Under the pieces are notes generated by a model, which did no database searches, was not told where the DNA came from, and was given only the letters and a program-made list of their open reading frames with translations. The position numbers were made by a program, and so were the translations under genes. Shown one piece after another: positions 31,101-43,551 of a stretch of DNA of 64,000 nt. Source of the DNA: Amyelois transitella (taxonomy: Eukaryota; Arthropoda; Insecta; Lepidoptera; Pyralidae); assembly GCF_032362555.1 (NCBI RefSeq), contig NC_083508.1, positions 3,439,001 to 3,503,000 on the forward strand. The letters run 5' to 3'. The number at the start of each line of letters is the position of its first letter. Position 1 is the stretch's first letter.

Positions 31101-34100
31101 CGCACACCGCAATATCATCTTCTTCATTTAGTCTCTTATAGAGTATGACCCTCACTAATCTCTTCGTTCCTCCTGGTGTAAGTTACCTCTAGTCTGAAGA
31201 GGTGCTTGCGGTGCGCTGTCAGATCTTCGAAATCATTGTAGGGAAACCTAATTCATATTTTTTAATGGTTTAACATGCATGTGACCGATGCCGGTTTCCT
31301 CTAGATGTTTTTCCTCACCGTAAGAGCATCGGTTAGGTTGTTGCTCGAGCAGTACTAAGTACTCCATCTCCCTCTTGAGGACTACCAACAATATATGAAA
31401 AAATATGAGCTGACAGTATCAGCTAAGTATTGCAACTACTTATGGCTTTGTATCAGATACACGATAAAGATGTGATGTGTGTGTATGTTAAGTACTGACC
31501 AGTCGGGTACCCACGGCGTCCACCTCGTTCTATCACTTGAGCACCCTTCTAGATACCAATGATATAACAGCCGAGTCTTATGACTAATGGTTCTGTCTTC
31601 CTCGGAGACTTACCAATCGGAGAACTAAAGCCATTTTCGCTCTTGAACACGAAGCGCTTCGGTACTCTTCTAGCTACCAATGATATATAACAGCTGAGAC
31701 TTATGACTAATGGTTCTGTCTGCCTCGTAAGAAATAAGGATGTGATGAATACTGACCAGTCGAGGAGCCACAGCGCCTCTCTCGTTTTCCCTCTTGAGCA
31801 CGAAAGGCAGGGCGCTCCGATGTTGTTCGAGCCACACTGCGTCGGGAACCGGCCGGTTGCGGCGTCCGTCCCAACGTCCAACTGCCAAAGCTATAACATT
31901 GAACATGTTAAAATTTTGCCAGGTAAACAATATCGGCACTTTAATTAAAAAATAAATATATCCTGTTATGCGTGATTGTTTGAATCTGTCTTACAAGAAC
32001 AGTTTTCATCAATCATTAAATTGCTCAATAAATTTCTACATTAAAATAAAATTACTAAATCAGTAGCATTGCAGTGGGAATATGCAGATAGTGGCATTTT
32101 AATTTAGACCTTAGATATGTTTAATTTATGTGTTATGGCATTTAATACCTGCAATAAAGAGATTATTATATATTGCGCTTTTATCCTCAACATAAGACTG
32201 GACGGGCAGGACTATGAAAATGTGAAATCGAAATATTTTTTTCTTACAAATGTCGTAAAAATTTATTGAATATTCAGATTATTGAAAACATGCGTCCAAG
32301 TGTACCTACCTGTCACTAGAATCCATAAGATAGGCCGGTAAAGAAAGTATCGTACATAGTGTCGTAAAATAAACCGCTTTCTGTTACAAAAACATTACAT
32401 TTGTCTCTCTTCGAACATTCGCAATGTGTGACGTCGACGGCTTAAAATATCTCTAAGTAATATTCATGGTATATTGAATTTACCCATAAGTTTATCGCTG
32501 GGGTTACATCAAGTGTGGGGTTAAGTGGACTATTCTCGATGTGAAGTTTGTGCTACATGGCATTGTCAATTTTGGCCAGACGGTGGCCATAGCGCGTGCC
32601 TGCCCTCTGGCCCTCTTATCAAACTGTGCTGGTTGAGTCCGGCGAAGTATAACTAAATGTTTATCATCGACGTATAGAGCAAAGCAATTATTCAGAAGTC
32701 TTGTCTTCGTGTTATTATGTAGACTGGAAGGTATATTATATGTATGGTAAGCGGTTCCCGCATCTTTGGGCTTCTGAAATCAGAGATACGTACTGTTTTC
32801 GGACCGTGCTGATGTCATTAGAGACACCAGATATTTGTTTTTTTTTTCTTTACGCAACTGTAAAATTATTTTTAACACGGTAGGCTAAATTAAGAAAAGT
32901 AATTAAGGTAATAACCCTAATATAAATGTAATATTCCGAAACTTGAAATCTACTGTAGACTAAAATACATTTATATTTATTCTGCAAATATAGTAAATTT
33001 ATATTCCGTTTTAAATTCACACCTTAAACTAAAATGCATAATATTTTCGCAATACTTTATTTTTATATTTTAGTAAAAAATTACATTGATTTATGTACAT
33101 ACATTGAAATCTTATTTTTGTGTATGACTTCATAAAATAACTTGTATTAAAATGTAATGTACATTAAGCGATGGATATACCAAAAGAAAAAAATATACAA
33201 AACTTAAAAATCAGATATAAACCTACTGAGTGTATTATGTAAATATTTGATTGTATATAAAAATGTTAACAGGTATGACTAAAATAAAAACTTAACATGG
33301 CATCGTAACAGATTTACTATATGTTTGTGATAAATATCTTTATATAAAGCAAAATTCATATGCTCCATATGTCCATTACTTCATATTTATTATTTGAATT
33401 AATGTTTGCCTCTAATATGACTATTGTTCAAATAAAAGTTAGCTTGCATGTATCATAAAATTTAAATAAAATCTTTAAAAATAGATCCAGATATTATTTC
33501 GGTTCAATTTTTACAACTAGGATATTTATAAAATTTCTAATGTCATTCAGCAAATGTTAAGAGATTTTATTTCGCCTATACAAATATTACATTTTCGTTT
33601 TATTTTTAAATTACAATAATGAAAGCTGCGCCTTAACTTATTAGTGGGATTTAATTATTTTAAGGAAAGTCCAAAGTGCTTTCAAAATACATTACTTATT
33701 TGTATACTAAAGCGATTATTAAAAGAGTAATTATATTATTGCAATCAATATCGATTCGTATTTTCAATTTTACAATAAACATTGGCAATAAATGCGAAGT
33801 GAAAATTTTGAGATCACGGAAACAAGTTGAGATCACCAATACGACACACTCCAAATGATACAACTAATATTGTAATTCACAACCCTAATCGTACTTTTAC
33901 GATATCTCCCATCAAAATGCTTTTTAGTGACTAGACGTATTTTAGCATGGCAACCATTTTTTATTATACTTATCAAAGAATCATCCCACGTCTGAAGAAA
34001 ATAATGTAGGAATATAAAAAGCAATGTTACACTGTCGTCCTTAAAATCTATATCAGTGTTACATTCGATCAACGATCCAACACTGGGCACGTGGGTTTAT

Positions 34101-37100
34101 GGCAAGTGGCCTAATTAAAAGTCGTCGACAACTAATATCATATTTAAACAACTAATATTATGTATTCATCATTATATATGTATAAGACTTTGAAGACATT
34201 TAATATTCATTCATTACATCTGAGATTTTGTACAAACTATGACCGGGAGCCGTCCAATCACGCAACAATATAACTGTGTAAAGATAAAACTATTTTGTAT
34301 AAAAATATCACTATTGTTGTTGATCGCGAATTACGTATCATCAGAGTTACATAAGTTCGCGCATTCGACAAATGAAACGGTTGTGGTCGACGCTTTCCGG
34401 CGCAACTTAGTAAAAAAAAAAAACGATTACAATCTATTATGAAAATACAGCTTATTACTTACATCTAGATATGGCATGTGCGACGGAAAGCGCCGAGCTT
34501 TGTGGATAAAATGTATATAGTATGTATGTGTAAAATATGTAACCAGTAAATAACCTATGGTTTGTAAATCAGCACCGGTCGCAACAAATGCATCAACAAC
34601 GATCAGTCTATTGTCAAAAAGGAAGGTATTTACATGCTCCAACACGAGACCCACTTATATCATATAGAAGAGACTAACAGTTGCAAGTCTGCGTCCATAG
34701 AGGTAGGGTGATTCCTGCTTTCGTAGCATGGCAGGCTCGACGCCGTTTTTATTGCGCGAAATACTCTCTTTTACTGACTGTACCTAGTAACTCGTAAAGT
34801 TGTTTAGAAATATGTACATGATGATTTAGAACTACACTTCAGCATTCTGGTTATATTGAATGTTAGTCATAAAGAAGGCTGGGTTCGGAATCTATAATCC
34901 CGAGCATGACTCAGCGTAAAATTGAATATCGTCGAATTAGCTGACTAAACCATGGGAATCCCTTGCCAATTTTCCTTTACAGTTTCGTCTAAGGATGAGT
35001 GGATATTTTTAGAAATAAAGTGATTAATGTTTTTAATGACTTCAAAGTAGAGTTAATATTACTATTTAGAATCAGAAATCAAATCTATTTAATGTGGTAG
35101 ATAGTCTCGAATCTAAAGACACCGTATTTTTTCCTTTAAATGCATAAATTAAGTGTTTATTCCACACGATTTCAAAGTTTCATTGAAAGATTAGTAGCTA
35201 CATTAGTAAGTAGGTTTCTAAAAGTTACAAGGGGGTTTCGTGAAGGAGTGAAAAATCTGGCACTCTGTATATTTATCGAAAGGCACGCAATAAGCGGAGA
35301 GGTGTGACGGCGTATAGGCCCCCGGCGACATTCCGATCACAGACTAGATATATCTATTGACAGTCTTCGTTACGACGTTAAGCCACATCCACCGATTACC
35401 TGATCAAAGGCACCGCTTTTCTCTCTAAAAAAAGATATATGTTATGCCTGTTAACTAGCCAATAACGCGTAAACTAATAGACTTTATTAGGGCACTTTTT
35501 TAATAACATCAATACAGACGTGTAAACTTTGATTAAGAGAAAAATAATAATTGGACCTCAAAGGTGAAACTAACCAATGCTTTTGAAAGGCTTCACAATT
35601 ACAAATCAAAGTTAAGCTTGATTTTATAAATCAATATCAGGTCTTCTACATTTTAAAATTTGTCATTTGTGTCAACATTACATAGTAGATAAAATACAGG
35701 TCGACTCAAGCAAATTAATGACTTGCTAGCTAGGCTTTTATTCATACACTATTGTTAATAATAACAGGAACGGATCAGTCAAGAAAATAGCCTATAGGAT
35801 GAGAGAAAAGGCGGTGCTCTCCGTCGGTATCGATCACAGACAGACATCTAGCTAGACTACGATTATTTGAATTCCTTTACACAGAAGTTCATTAATTCCT
35901 TCGGATTAAATAGTAATTAACGGCTATAAATCTAATATATTACCCGGAACTAAAGCAATTGTGGGTAGGCTGAAGTGCAAAAGCGTTCGTAAGATTAAAC
36001 GTACTTCCGACACGACACTAATTTTGTTCGGCCAATCATGTCGTGTTGTTATTACCGAGCCCAGTTGCGTAGTGAGATAGAATTTTTGAAGTACTTTCAA
36101 AATGCGGAATGTTATAATGTGCTATCTTCTTGTCTTATTTTTTATTTGTGGTGAAATAATAAATACATAATTTATATATTTCACCACAAGTAACTAGATA
36201 TCACCGGATCGAGTCGCGTCGTCAGTACGTTAAGAGCTTCGCATTAAAGTGTTTGCGAAGTGCAGCCGTATCTAGCTAGACGTGTCCGCGTTAGGTAGAG
36301 AGCGCGCGGTGCGGCCGTTACTGCGGGAAGCGCTGAGCGGGCCGCAGCGCGGGCAGCGGCGGCGGCGGCTTGTGGTGGCGGGGCGGGTGCTGCGCCAGCG
36401 TGTGCCGGCGCAGGTACAGCGGCGTCTTGAAGCTGCGGCCGCACGTGGCGCACGCGACCGGCTGCGCCTCGTGGATGAGGCGCACGTGCTGGCGCAGGTT
36501 GGACGCGTTGCTGTACCGCCGGCCGCACACGCCGCACCGCACGCCGCCCGCGCCGGCGCCGGTCCCGCCCGCTGCCAACAACACCACGTTCCAATGCCGC
36601 TCCGCGAGCCGACCCCGTCGGTGCTCGGCCACATTCAAATGCTCAGCCGATTATCGCCATATTACGCACATTGCGTTAAAGTTTAAGTAGGTGTTAAAAT
36701 TTGTCATGTCTGACCATGTTTCCGTCTATGTTTGAAAAGCTTTACGAAACAAGATTAGGAAGTTAATACCTTTATGATCTGTAAGGTAGGAATGTTAAAT
36801 TACCATACTTTTATCTTGTTTCAAAAAAAGAAAGGAAGAGTTACTAAAAGGGACAATCCATGCCATTACCTAAGTGATGAAAACAGTTTGAAAATCAATT
36901 CAGATAAAAGTTTAGATCCGGTGGGAATGGTAATAAATATCAACTTATTAATAGAAAAGTCGTTGGCGAGGCTGTAACATTTGAATTGGATCCGGAGCGA
37001 TCCGACGGAGCCGGGGCGGGCGCGTCGCACGACACCCGCGCGCCTAGCCACCTTCCTTCATTTACGATACCGCGCGCTCTCTTCGAAACCAATCGACAAT

Positions 37101-40100
37101 CTAAAGCTTAGAGGGTTCGCCGGGGGCGCGGCTGTCCGAAACGACGTGTTAGTGTGATAATGATGTGAAAGTGATTTAAAACAAAATGCCATATTTACCT
37201 TCCGCGTTCTCGTCACGAAGTTCCGCGCTCATCCCGGTCATGAGATCCATGTTACCTGAAAAGAGAGTTACAATAAATATCCCGTCCAGTAATTTTCTGG
37301 GCGCGAATGAGCTTTTAGTATACTGACCTTGCAAGGCGGCGAAAGGGTTAGCCAAACTATTGTTCTCATAAAACATAGGAGGGAAACTAGAGCGCTCCTC
37401 GTCGCTCGCATCTTGTTCCACAACTTCCATCTTGGGTTCCAGGAGATCGGAGGCGTTGAAGTCCTGCGTTTTCTCCGCTCTTTCGGAATCTCCTGGATCC
37501 ATAAGAATGTCACTCTCTTCATTTTTAACTTCAGCTTCGAGATCAGATTTCACCCTTAAAGTAGGGTAGTTGCATGTTTCGCTATAGTCATCGCTATTAG
37601 GCCTCATTTGACTAGAAGGTTGAAAAGGAGCTTCTTCATTGAGATTGTTTCTGGCAACGTCGGGAGAATTTCTCGCGGAGCGGCGACTCGCATTCTTGTC
37701 TTGATCGTCAGCAGAGGTTGACTCGACATTTTGGCTTGCGGCTTTGGAGGAGGAGGTAGAATGTGACGGCTTAGCGCTAAGTAGATTGCGCAGCTGGGAA
37801 GGGGGAGATTTGCGATTTGCTTTCTGAAAACAGAGCATTATGTTAGGTTCTCAAGGCTGTGGGCGTTAGATCGTATTGCAAATCATATTTGAAGATAAGA
37901 GTAAATAAAAGTAAGACCTTGAGATTAAAGCTGAGAAAAAGCTGTAATGAGATCGTTATTTAGAAAGTTTTCAAGGCAGTAACCAAAACGTCGAAGCATC
38001 AAAAACATATTTGACATAATATTGAAACAAGTAGTCAATGTAAGAAAGAACTTACTTTATCGTTGTGTTGAGAGCAGTCTGTGAGGCCGCGGATCTGCAA
38101 GGCGTCGGCTGTGCGCAAGAAGGCGCTGAGCTGCGCCTGCGCAATGTTCACCTGCCCCACGTACATGAACTGGAGCAGGGCGCGCACGTGCGACACCTCG
38201 CAGTCGCGCATGAATATTATTGGGTGAGGGCATGGGTTGTGCTGGAACAAACTCGAATTGGTCACAACCTCTCAACAATATAATAAGTACAACATATAAC
38301 TCTTGTAAAAAATCTCTCCAATCCCTATCTTCTTTTTATGAAGTCGATTATGTTACTAAATTCTTCTCCTAAGTGTAACACTTTCCTGAAAACCGCATCA
38401 AAATTGGTTCCGCAAAAAGCAAGATAATCGCGGTCAAATATACACAAATACAAACGTACATACAGGACAAACTGAGCTTTTAACCACCTTTTTTTAAGAC
38501 TGTTTAAGAGGATCTGACATATAACAGCCCAATACTGCTGGTCCTTGTGTACTTTTTGGGTACTAAGATAGGAGTTCGTATAATTCCAATAAATAAGAAT
38601 AGTTATGGTAAAATCGGAAAATCTGTTAATCGGCTACTTTATATCATCGGTTCTTATTAACCATGTGAGTTGCCTCACAAACTAGTAAAGCTGGCAATGT
38701 TAATTTCGGAAAGCATCCATACGGCTGAGGACGTAACTATGTTAAACGTTACGATGGGAGAGACACAAAAAAGATGTTTGAGGTAATAAGAATATACCCA
38801 TCAAGAACAAAGGAACCACACTAACACGTAAGCAATTTTAATGTTTGGTATTCTATAATGGTAGGTGTTCCTGAGTCAGCTCTGATATCTACCTACATTG
38901 GAGGCCTCTGCATAAATTAAGAAACTATGACGTAGTTTTCAAAATAATTTTAGATTAATACTGTTGCCGGTAAATACCAGACTACCGTTATACGAGCATA
39001 AGCAAAAAACAACAAATTTGTTTCCAATGGGTTTCAAGAATATATTTTCAAAGTTCTTAATATAATAACTGCAATGTACTGTACTGCAATCTGGTTTGAA
39101 AACCGCGTGTGACTGAATCCATAAATCGTGTGAAACTTCTGGTGAAAATACCACAGCCATCGAACCACATCATCCAATAAAAAAAAACATTCTGCTTAAT
39201 TATTAAATTATTAAGCTTAAATATACAAATTAATTTAATTTGGTTATGACATAAATTGTGTAAAACCTATGAAGTAAGAACTCTCTTCAATCGGAAGATT
39301 GAAGAAACATATAAATATATGTATATTCTATTATCATACTCGTAGTGATACCTGTTACCCTTAAGTATGTACTAGGGAATGTGACGTTGCAAATAATAAT
39401 TATGATTCCATCATAGCACGTTTTTTTTTTCATTTTACATCTTATTTCTGAGATTTTATTTGTCAATCACAACTGCACAGTAACTTGCATGCGAGGCAAG
39501 ACGACGACACAGTATTCTTATAGTTCCAATTCAATTATAATATAGCGTTTCTATCGTTTTATTATTCAGGTTTCTATGGTAGAACAACAAATATGGTAGA
39601 ACAAAAATAAATTGATGTTAAACTCATTAAATTATTCCTAATGCGCCTAACGGTCCAGGCGGTCTAGAAATGGTCTTACCTGGAAGTGACTTTATATAAC
39701 TGGTTTCTCTAGTGTATTAGGTGACATAAAAGATTTATGTTGATACAATCACAGACTATCAAGTGGCGAAGAAACAAAACTAAAGATTTTATATAGCAGT
39801 ATAGGTAACAGAAGGTTAAAATAATTTATCGATTCTTTTCTTTAATTTTATAAGTCTTTTTTAAATAAAAAGGTTTTTAAAAATATGGGCTAGCTAAAAA
39901 CTAAGAGATGCCATGGAAATTTCTAAATAAGCTATTTTTTTTTTAAATCTCGTCTTTACTTCGTCTTTACACCTGATAAATGATAAAATCTTCCTCATGA
40001 AACCGTTAAACAATCCGTTATAGAGAGTTTCGTTGTTAAAATTCGTGGAAAATCACCAAACCAAGTGTTACTTTGTCTAGTTTTACTTTAGACGACCGCA

Positions 40101-43100
40101 ACATGGGGACATGAAATACCATAGAGTTCCGCAGATTTAATTCTAAGGATCAAAAAATTGGCTATGAGTTACACAAATTTTAGCTACATTGAAAAATATT
40201 AGTATAGAATACCATGTCGTGTTGCCTAATAATGATTCATACGGATCTACAGGTGCCTTGTTTTGTAATTTAAATGACAATGAGTATTAAAAAATGGAAC
40301 TTGTTCATTAATGTGGCGACAAAGTCATGGTGATTAAGTTAATTGTTTTGTTAATGGTATATTAACAACAAGAGTTTGTTTCTTGTCCATAATAGGGGCC
40401 AAAAGCAACTCCATAATCATATTTCTCATATTTGTGGTCAGAAGTAACTAAATATCCCATCAGCGTACCACAGCTGAAATGATAGGTTCGTAGGTAATTA
40501 TTAATTTAATATATAAGTACTCTTAGTTATTTATGTCACTGATTAAGCATGGGAACACAAAACTAATTTTATTTAACATTTTGTATACATGAAGTTCATT
40601 TAAAAGAGTTTCGCCGAATGAAATAAGATTTATTAAAGCAAATAATTCATTAAAACAAATAATTCTTAAGGGACATGTGGTTCCCGCCACTACAAAATAG
40701 GACCACTCCATCTCTTTCCCATGGATGTCGTAAAAGGCAACTAAGGGATAGGCTAATAAACTTGGAATTCTTCTTGTAGGCTTATCACCATTTGAATTTC
40801 AATTCCATTATAAAGCCATGCAGCTGTATGTGGTCTTATGGGCTTTTCAAGACTTTTGACTCTGTCTACCCCTCAAGAGATATAGACGTGTGTAATAAAT
40901 ATCTGTCAATCAGTCATCCTTATCATGCAAAGGGAACTATGTAAAAAATACTTCTTGACAATTTAATTTTTTTAATAGGTGGGAAGTTTAATGCTCTCGA
41001 TTGATTATTTTAGTAGTTTTTTTTTTTTCATTTAAATTGTCTATTGATAAAAAATCCAAAGTTCACTAAGTAAATAAAGATAAAATTTCTGTTATGTTGT
41101 TTCTAACAATGCTTCAGATTTTTCTTTAACACAAAAGAGAACTTAAAATTTAACAATAACTATTTACTTTTAAGAAGAAACTTCTTTATGATACATTGTT
41201 GAAATCCCTTAAAAACATGCTTGAATTGCTTGTTCATGAATGCTGTTTCTCAGTATTTTTTAAATTAACACTTAGAGGTCTACTGTGTATTTAAGTGTAT
41301 GCAAACACATTAGCAAATGTTTTTATGCCCCTAAGATATCTTAAAATTATGCACCCTTTTAAAATATCTTCAAAAATATCTTTCTTGTCATTTTGAGGGC
41401 ATCATGGGAACACAAGGTATTCCACCTGGCTCCCCAGCACGACATAGCCGGGCATCATGCTGTTCCCACATATAAGAATGAAAAGGTGGACTGAGATGTT
41501 TGGAAGGACCAAGAAACGGATCAATGTTGTAAGAAGCATAAAGAAGAGTAGGAGTAGGAAAATAACATCTGAAGAAATGGTAGATAGGTGACAGAATTAA
41601 TGGGAATTAACTAACGCACTATGAAGAACCTACATAAAAGTGTGGAATACTTTCGTGTTGTCAGTCATCATCATCCCAGATGAGGCATGAGTGCATTGGA
41701 CAAATCATGTATTTTGCAGGAGAAATCTAAAGAATATTGGATCATGGTAACGCAATTCAGATGTCTGAATGTTCAGGTTTCTTTATGATTATTCCCATTC
41801 CCATTATGAACATCAGTAAGCAATCTATTATGTATATTTAATGCAAAATTTGTAATGCATACTTATGGTAACTAGTAACAACTCTTTTGAAAACTTCACA
41901 TTTGAAGCTCTGTTTTTATTATACAAGAAACATGATTTTGTCATTCACATACGTTTTGTCATGGTCATTTAGATGAACAATTTAGACATTTAAGTTTAGT
42001 GAATTATCAATAACTAGCGGCCCGCCCCGGCTTGGCACGGGTGGACATATTTTTGTGTTTTATATTTTGAAATAAACAAAGAGTAAAAACAAATTTATGC
42101 CTATGTCACTTTTGAAGGTCTATTCTATATTTGTGCCAAATTTTATCAAAATCGGACCAGTAGTTTTTGAGTTTATTCCACACAAACATACAAAAATACA
42201 AATCTTTCCTCTTTATTATTAGTGTGATGTGATGTGATAACTTATTTTGTAGGCCTTAGAAATAAATAAGAAAAGAGTCATTGGTACATGGCAGCGGTAA
42301 TAACCTATGCCTCACTGGCCATAATGCATTTAGGCATCTCAACCTCTTGAATGCATACTTGTTCTATAAATATTCTTAAATAAAAATATTTACTTTTAGT
42401 CACTGCTGTTTTTAAGGGGAAAAAGCATGCCAATAATCTGGATATGGAAATTTGCAATGGGATCTATGTATATAAGTCCAAGCAGAAAACCAGTAATTTT
42501 AATAAGACATAAGTAATTAAATCAACATGTTTATATTTACTGTTCCTCTGTTTATTTTTCTTGTTGTGTCATTGATTATATACTACATTCATGTTGTGTA
42601 AAGATCCATGAAGAATGGGAATGTATTCATTGTTTATGCAATGAAAAACATTGTCAAAACTTGTCTGATGATTGATATTTTAAAGAAGGGTTTGAACAAT
42701 TTAAAACTTCATATAAAATAAGGTATTAAGGTTCCATACTTTGTATCTTTTAAATAAAATATTAAAGGAAAAACATTGTGTAGTGATTGGAAATAACACA
42801 TATGGAGTACCTTGCTGCCTATAGGTTCAATGTAAAATCGATGTTGTTATTGTGAAATACTTCACCTTCTTAATCAGTTCTCTATAGACAGACTGTATTA
42901 TCTCTTCAATAGAGATATAATGGGGAGTTTGACACTCTGATGAAATCATAAAGATATATAGTTATAAATATAAGTTGTGAAATTTACCACTTTTTGAGTG
43001 TTGGAAGTGAAAAAGATTGCAACAATGTATGTTGCAATATTATTCCATAACAATAAATTAGGATATACTTTCATCTAATGAAAAATACTTCTAGGTACCT

Positions 43101-43551
43101 ACTTAATAAAGGAAATCCTTTCATACTGAAAGATACATGAATGTAATTTATAAAGGCAATGGTATTGAATTAATTAGAAATTGTGAAACCGAATTTTAAA
43201 GTAGGTACAAATAAATGAAATCACGAGTACTTAACCGGAACGCGAGACATGGCATTTGTAAGTAGATCAAGTGTTTTATACATAACAACTTTCACTAGAG
43301 TCATTGTAATGGTGACACATCAAACTGTGGGGAGTGAAAGATATACTCACTTTAAATAATTCCTTGAAATATGGACTACAAGCGGAGAGAACCACTTTGT
43401 GGGCCTCCAGCCTGTGCCCCTCACATGCCAGGGTGACATCCACGAAGTCCTCATCATCGCGCAGTGCCTCGAATTGAGATGTTATATTTGCTTGAAAATT
43501 GTTCCATCTCAAACAGAATTGCTGGTCGCCACCCAGTTCTGTACCTTCCAT
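25184..43551 (-). CDS. BTB/POZ transcription factor, BEN-domain isoform (518 aa)
   Basis: Coding exons: 43351-43551, 38056-38241, 37328-37823, 37199-37255, 31757-31881, 30265-30587, 26138-26230 and 25184-25259. All borders are GT-AG and all phases agree, giving 518 residues. Exons 1-2 encode a complete BTB domain of the Broad/Tramtrack/Fruitless class ([91 protein letters not shown]). Residues 130-313 are an acidic Ser/Asn-rich linker. Exons 5-6 give a BEN domain ([67 protein letters not shown]). The tail is Gly-rich and ends AAAEEPQ. BEN domains bind DNA or chromatin and often repress. The exact Drosophila orthologue is not clear to me. Confidence 0.85.
26400..26510 (+). mobile_element. LINE 3' tail fragment
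   Basis: GATGAAACGAAAAAAGTATG, then a GGCAAGTG block and CTGCCTACCCACCGGGAAAG match the end of the LINE ORF at 49443-50728 ([13 protein letters not shown]...SAYPSGKEA). It is diverged and 5'-truncated. Confidence 0.6.
26827..27057 (+). repeat. Diverged dispersed repeat (GTGCCCGCGACTTC-like)
   Basis: It opens CTAGCTTTTACCCGCAACTT, contains AAATTTCAAAAATATTAGTT and ends TTATAATATTAGTTG, the same layout as 2582-2850 but diverged. It lies in an intron of the BTB gene. Confidence 0.45.
27698..27933 (+). mobile_element. Truncated LINE insertion with 13-bp target duplication
   Basis: It encodes the last 70 residues of the 49443-50728 LINE ([18 protein letters not shown] to SAYPSGKEA, stop), then GATTTTATG and a (TATG)n tail. 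TATTTAATTTATA flanks both ends (27685-27697 and 27934-27946). The match to the other copy is near perfect over this stretch, so the insertion is fairly young. It lies antisense in an intron of the BTB gene. Confidence 0.88.
30265..30587 (-). CDS. BEN-domain exon of the BTB gene
   Basis: It starts in phase 0 ([14 protein letters not shown]) after an ACAG acceptor and ends two bases into a codon before GTGACA. It contains nearly the whole BEN fold: the W-x-D-Y opening helix, the [12 protein letters not shown] helix, the SVTG turn, and [17 protein letters not shown] with a closing KCKENC. It joins 31757-31881 upstream and 26138-26230 downstream with matching phase. Confidence 0.85.
31496..31740 (-). 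pseudogene. Tandem decayed copies of the BEN-branch exon at 31757-31881
   Basis: The true exon ends [16 protein letters not shown] before GTCAGT. Downstream on the minus strand, one copy reads [14 protein letters not shown] before GTAAGT at 31608-31613, eight bases short of the exon's phase. A second reads GTGCTCAAG, then two in-frame stops, then CGACTG before GTCAGT at about 31494-31499. Between them the intron word ATGACTAATGGTTCTGTC is also repeated. Both are non-functional relics of tandem duplication; only the 31757-31881 copy fits the gene. Confidence 0.7.
31757..31881 (-). CDS. BEN-branch entry exon of the BTB gene
   Basis: It begins one base into a codon after TTTGGCAG and ends in phase 0 before GTCAGT, exactly what is needed to link the linker exon at 37199 to the BEN exon at 30587. 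It encodes [20 protein letters not shown] and [16 protein letters not shown]. Phase agreement on both sides is the main support. Confidence 0.75.
31882..36140. other. Intron/intergenic stretch within the BTB gene
   Basis: This is the intron between the C2H2 terminal exon and the BEN branch. It is AT-rich, with only short frames on both strands and no recognisable domain or repeat of known type. Confidence 0.4.
36318..43551 (-). CDS. BTB/POZ transcription factor, C2H2 zinc-finger isoform (397 aa)
   Basis: It uses the same first four coding exons as the BEN form (43351-43551, 38056-38241, 37328-37823, 37199-37255) and then exon 36318-36571. That exon enters in the required phase (codon G|CG) after GTTGGCAG. 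It encodes a Gly/Ala stretch and two C2H2 fingers, [21 protein letters not shown] and [21 protein letters not shown], each C-x2-C-x12-H-x4-H, then a Pro-rich tail ending RFPQ. This paired-finger ending is typical of insect BTB-ZF genes with alternative 3' exons (lola, fruitless, Broad). It is GC-rich against AT-rich surroundings. A candidate polyadenylation signal is at 36141-36146. Confidence 0.85.
38340..38500. repeat. Dispersed repeat, same family as 10255-10440
   Basis: It shares GCATCAAAATTGGTTC, AAGATAATCGCGGTCAAA and ACATACAGGACAAACTGAG with the METTL5 intron copy, without the hairpin. It lies in the BTB-gene intron before exon 2. Confidence 0.55.
40675..40895 (-). repeat. Dispersed repeat (TCACGTCTAT family)
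   Basis: It contains CATGTGGTTCCCGCCACTAC, CCATCTCTTTCCCATGGATG, TAAAAGGCAACTAAGGGATA and GACTCTGTCTACCCCTCAAG. It lies in the large BTB-gene intron (38242-43350), which otherwise shows no coding signal. Confidence 0.7.
42014..42222 (+). repeat. Dispersed repeat opening CTAGCGGCCCGCCCCGGCTT
   Basis: After the GC-rich head it has AAATTTTATCAAAATCGGAC, CAGTAGTTTTTGAGTTTATT and CACAAACATACAAA, then ends CTTTATTATTAGTG. This layout is common for insect LINE 3' ends. It lies in the large BTB-gene intron. Confidence 0.5.

Noticed and set aside
36244-36690. Several overlapping ORFs on both strands
   Set aside because: GC-rich shadows of the C2H2 exon; only the frame with two proper C2H2 motifs is real.
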